A DNA stretch of 43,308 nucleotides, taken from NCBI GenBank assembly GCA_947595925.1, contig CANQEV010000024.1, positions 1 through 43,308 of the forward strand, written 5' to 3'. This DNA is from an uncultured Acetatifactor sp. (GTDB lineage: Bacteria > Bacillota > Clostridia > Lachnospirales > Lachnospiraceae). Of the stretch, positions 42,509-43,308 are shown in pieces. The stretch's first letter is position 1. Each line of letters starts with the position of its first letter. Under the pieces are notes generated by a model, which was given only the letters and a program-made list of their open reading frames with translations, did no database searches and was not told where the DNA came from. The position numbers and the translations under genes are program-made.

Positions 42509-42537
42509 AGTATAGGGAGGTAACGCTTGTTTGTCAA
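42509..42537 (-). promoter_or_regulatory. Sigma-A promoter of acpP
   Basis: Minus-strand TTGACA (42532-42537), 17 bp, TATACT (42509-42514). The match is among the best in the window, as expected for a highly expressed gene. Confidence 0.85.
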
Positions 42538-42559
42538 GAGGGAATGATTGTTTTTCCGT

Positions 42560-43231
42560 CTACCGCTTTTTTCGGATCAGGATCAGGGGCGTCCTCTGCT
42601 GGCTCTGCCCCGCCGGATTATCCCGGATCATCTGCGCCAGGACGCTGTCTTCTATCGAAATATCGTCCGCCTTTCCTAAAATAACCTGGCCGAAGTCGTT
42701 GGCGTCCACGATCATGGCGCTGATGCCGAGTTTATTGCGGATCTCGTTGCAGACCAGCCTGGAGTCCTCCGGGATCTCGATGCCGATGTCCCGGTATTCC
42801 GTCCAGGCCCCGTCGTAAAATCCGTCCAGCCCGCTGACCTCCCTTCCCGCAATGCGGTAGAACACGCCGTGGATCCCGATAAGCTTTGCCAGCCCGCCGG
42901 CGGCGCTGGCCGCCAGGACCCGGAGCAGTCCCACCCTGTCTATGGCGTACTGCATGTTGATCGCCATTCCCACGCCGTAGCCGCCCCGGTTCTTCCGGCA
43001 GGCAAAGCGTGAGAGGAACCGGGCCCAGCCCCCTATCCGGATATCCTCCCGTCGGATGATCCGGTTCTGACAGATGCTTATGATCTTCTCACTGATGGAG
43101 AGGATGTCCCCCTCCTCATAGAGTTCCGAGACATATTCCCGGATCACGTCGATATAATTGTCCTTGTCGGTGATGAACCGGGTCTGGATCGCGTGCCGCA
43201 GATACACTTCCCCGCCCACCTGAATCTCCAC
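42560..43231 (-). CDS. Coenzyme F420-0:L-glutamate ligase (CofE)-like protein
   Basis: The 223-aa protein has the CofE-like pattern: ISEKIISICQNRI at the N-terminal half, then GYGVGMAINMQYAID, GLDGFYDGAWTEYRDIGI, the metal/nucleotide segment AMIVDANDFGQVILG and DNPAGQSQQRTPLILIRK at the end. CofE adds glutamates to F420-0, but this cofactor is not expected in this group, so the true amino acid and acceptor are unknown. The start is uncertain: the GTG at 43231 has no good ribosome site, and a GTG eight codons further in has GGGCGGGG before it. An upstream in-frame stop at 43277 limits the gene. Confidence 0.75.
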   Translation of the reverse strand: MEIQVGGEVYLRHAIQTRFITDKDNYIDVIREYVSELYEEGDILSISEKIISICQNRIIRREDIRIGGWARFLSRFACRKNRGGYGVGMAINMQYAIDRVGLLRVLAASAAGGLAKLIGIHGVFYRIAGREVSGLDGFYDGAWTEYRDIGIEIPEDSRLVCNEIRNKLGISAMIVDANDFGQVILGKADDISIEDSVLAQMIRDNPAGQSQQRTPLILIRKKR

Positions 43232-43264
43232 GTTTTTTGAGGCATCATCAGTTTGTGTGAAACA

Positions 43265-43288
43265 TATATGCCTGCCTCATGGCATATA
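43265..43288. promoter_or_regulatory. Inverted repeat upstream of the CofE-like gene
   Basis: TATATGCC-N8-GGCATATA is a perfect 8-bp dyad about 35 nt before the likely start. It could be an operator or a leader hairpin. Confidence 0.4.
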
Positions 43289-43308
43289 GTTCATCTTATT
43301 CTGCCTTG

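Overview
The window looks like chromosomal DNA of a spore-forming, strictly anaerobic Clostridia member, most likely Lachnospiraceae. The reasons are the G+C-rich coding sequence with AT-rich promoters, the spore maturation genes spmA/spmB, a methionine T-box, a Firmicutes-type SRP RNA carrying more than the small core, BlaI/BlaR-type regulation and several protein families common in that group. I see no rRNA, tRNA, CRISPR array, prophage or intact IS element. The nearest thing to mobile DNA is a truncated Rpn-type nuclease.

Layout. 1-4.6 kb: a 38-aa membrane peptide gene with its own promoter and terminator, a beta-lactamase-fold serine hydrolase, and a DUF342 protein followed by a receiver/HD-GYP protein. 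4.7-10.3 kb (minus strand): xylulokinase, DUF4867, a FucI/AraA-like isomerase and an intracellular GH51 arabinofuranosidase. 10.3-14.7 kb: a regulatory region with four DnaA-box-like sites, a tocopherol-cyclase-like protein, a sigma factor with a large C-terminal extension, the Rpn remnant and the SRP RNA. 14.7-18 kb: a PflX-like radical SAM protein, a heptad-repeat protein and a decayed ORF. 18-23 kb: a membrane-anchored trypsin-like protease with a phosphoribosyltransferase-like protein, a CdaR/PucR-type regulator and an orphan sugar-ABC ATPase. 23-28 kb: T-box-controlled metG, a lysophospholipase-like hydrolase, a broken GNAT gene and a YesL-type membrane protein. 28-31.3 kb: a YD-repeat lipoprotein and a BlaI/BlaR-like pair. 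31.3-36.6 kb: an FGGY kinase, araD, split transketolase and rpe. 36.6-43.3 kb: a DUF885 peptidase, an AraC regulator with an AEC carrier, spmBA, acpP and a CofE-like protein.

How the genes work together. Two separate minus-strand clusters, about 22 kb apart, make a nearly complete route for arabinose-containing polymers. GH51 releases L-arabinose inside the cell, the unusual isomerase would give L-ribulose, the FGGY kinase would give L-ribulose 5-phosphate, AraD gives D-xylulose 5-phosphate, and transketolase and Rpe feed the pentose phosphate pathway. XylB adds a second entry from xylulose. The orphan MsmK/UgpC-type ATPase could power the sugar importers, none of which is intact here.

Most promoters listed are sigma-A type with exact 17-bp spacing. 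The most unusual signals are the DnaA-box cluster, the sigma factor with its fused sensor-like region, duplicated gene ends in two places, and the recognisable decay of a solute-binding protein and a GNAT gene. All function calls come from reading the sequence; no database search was possible.
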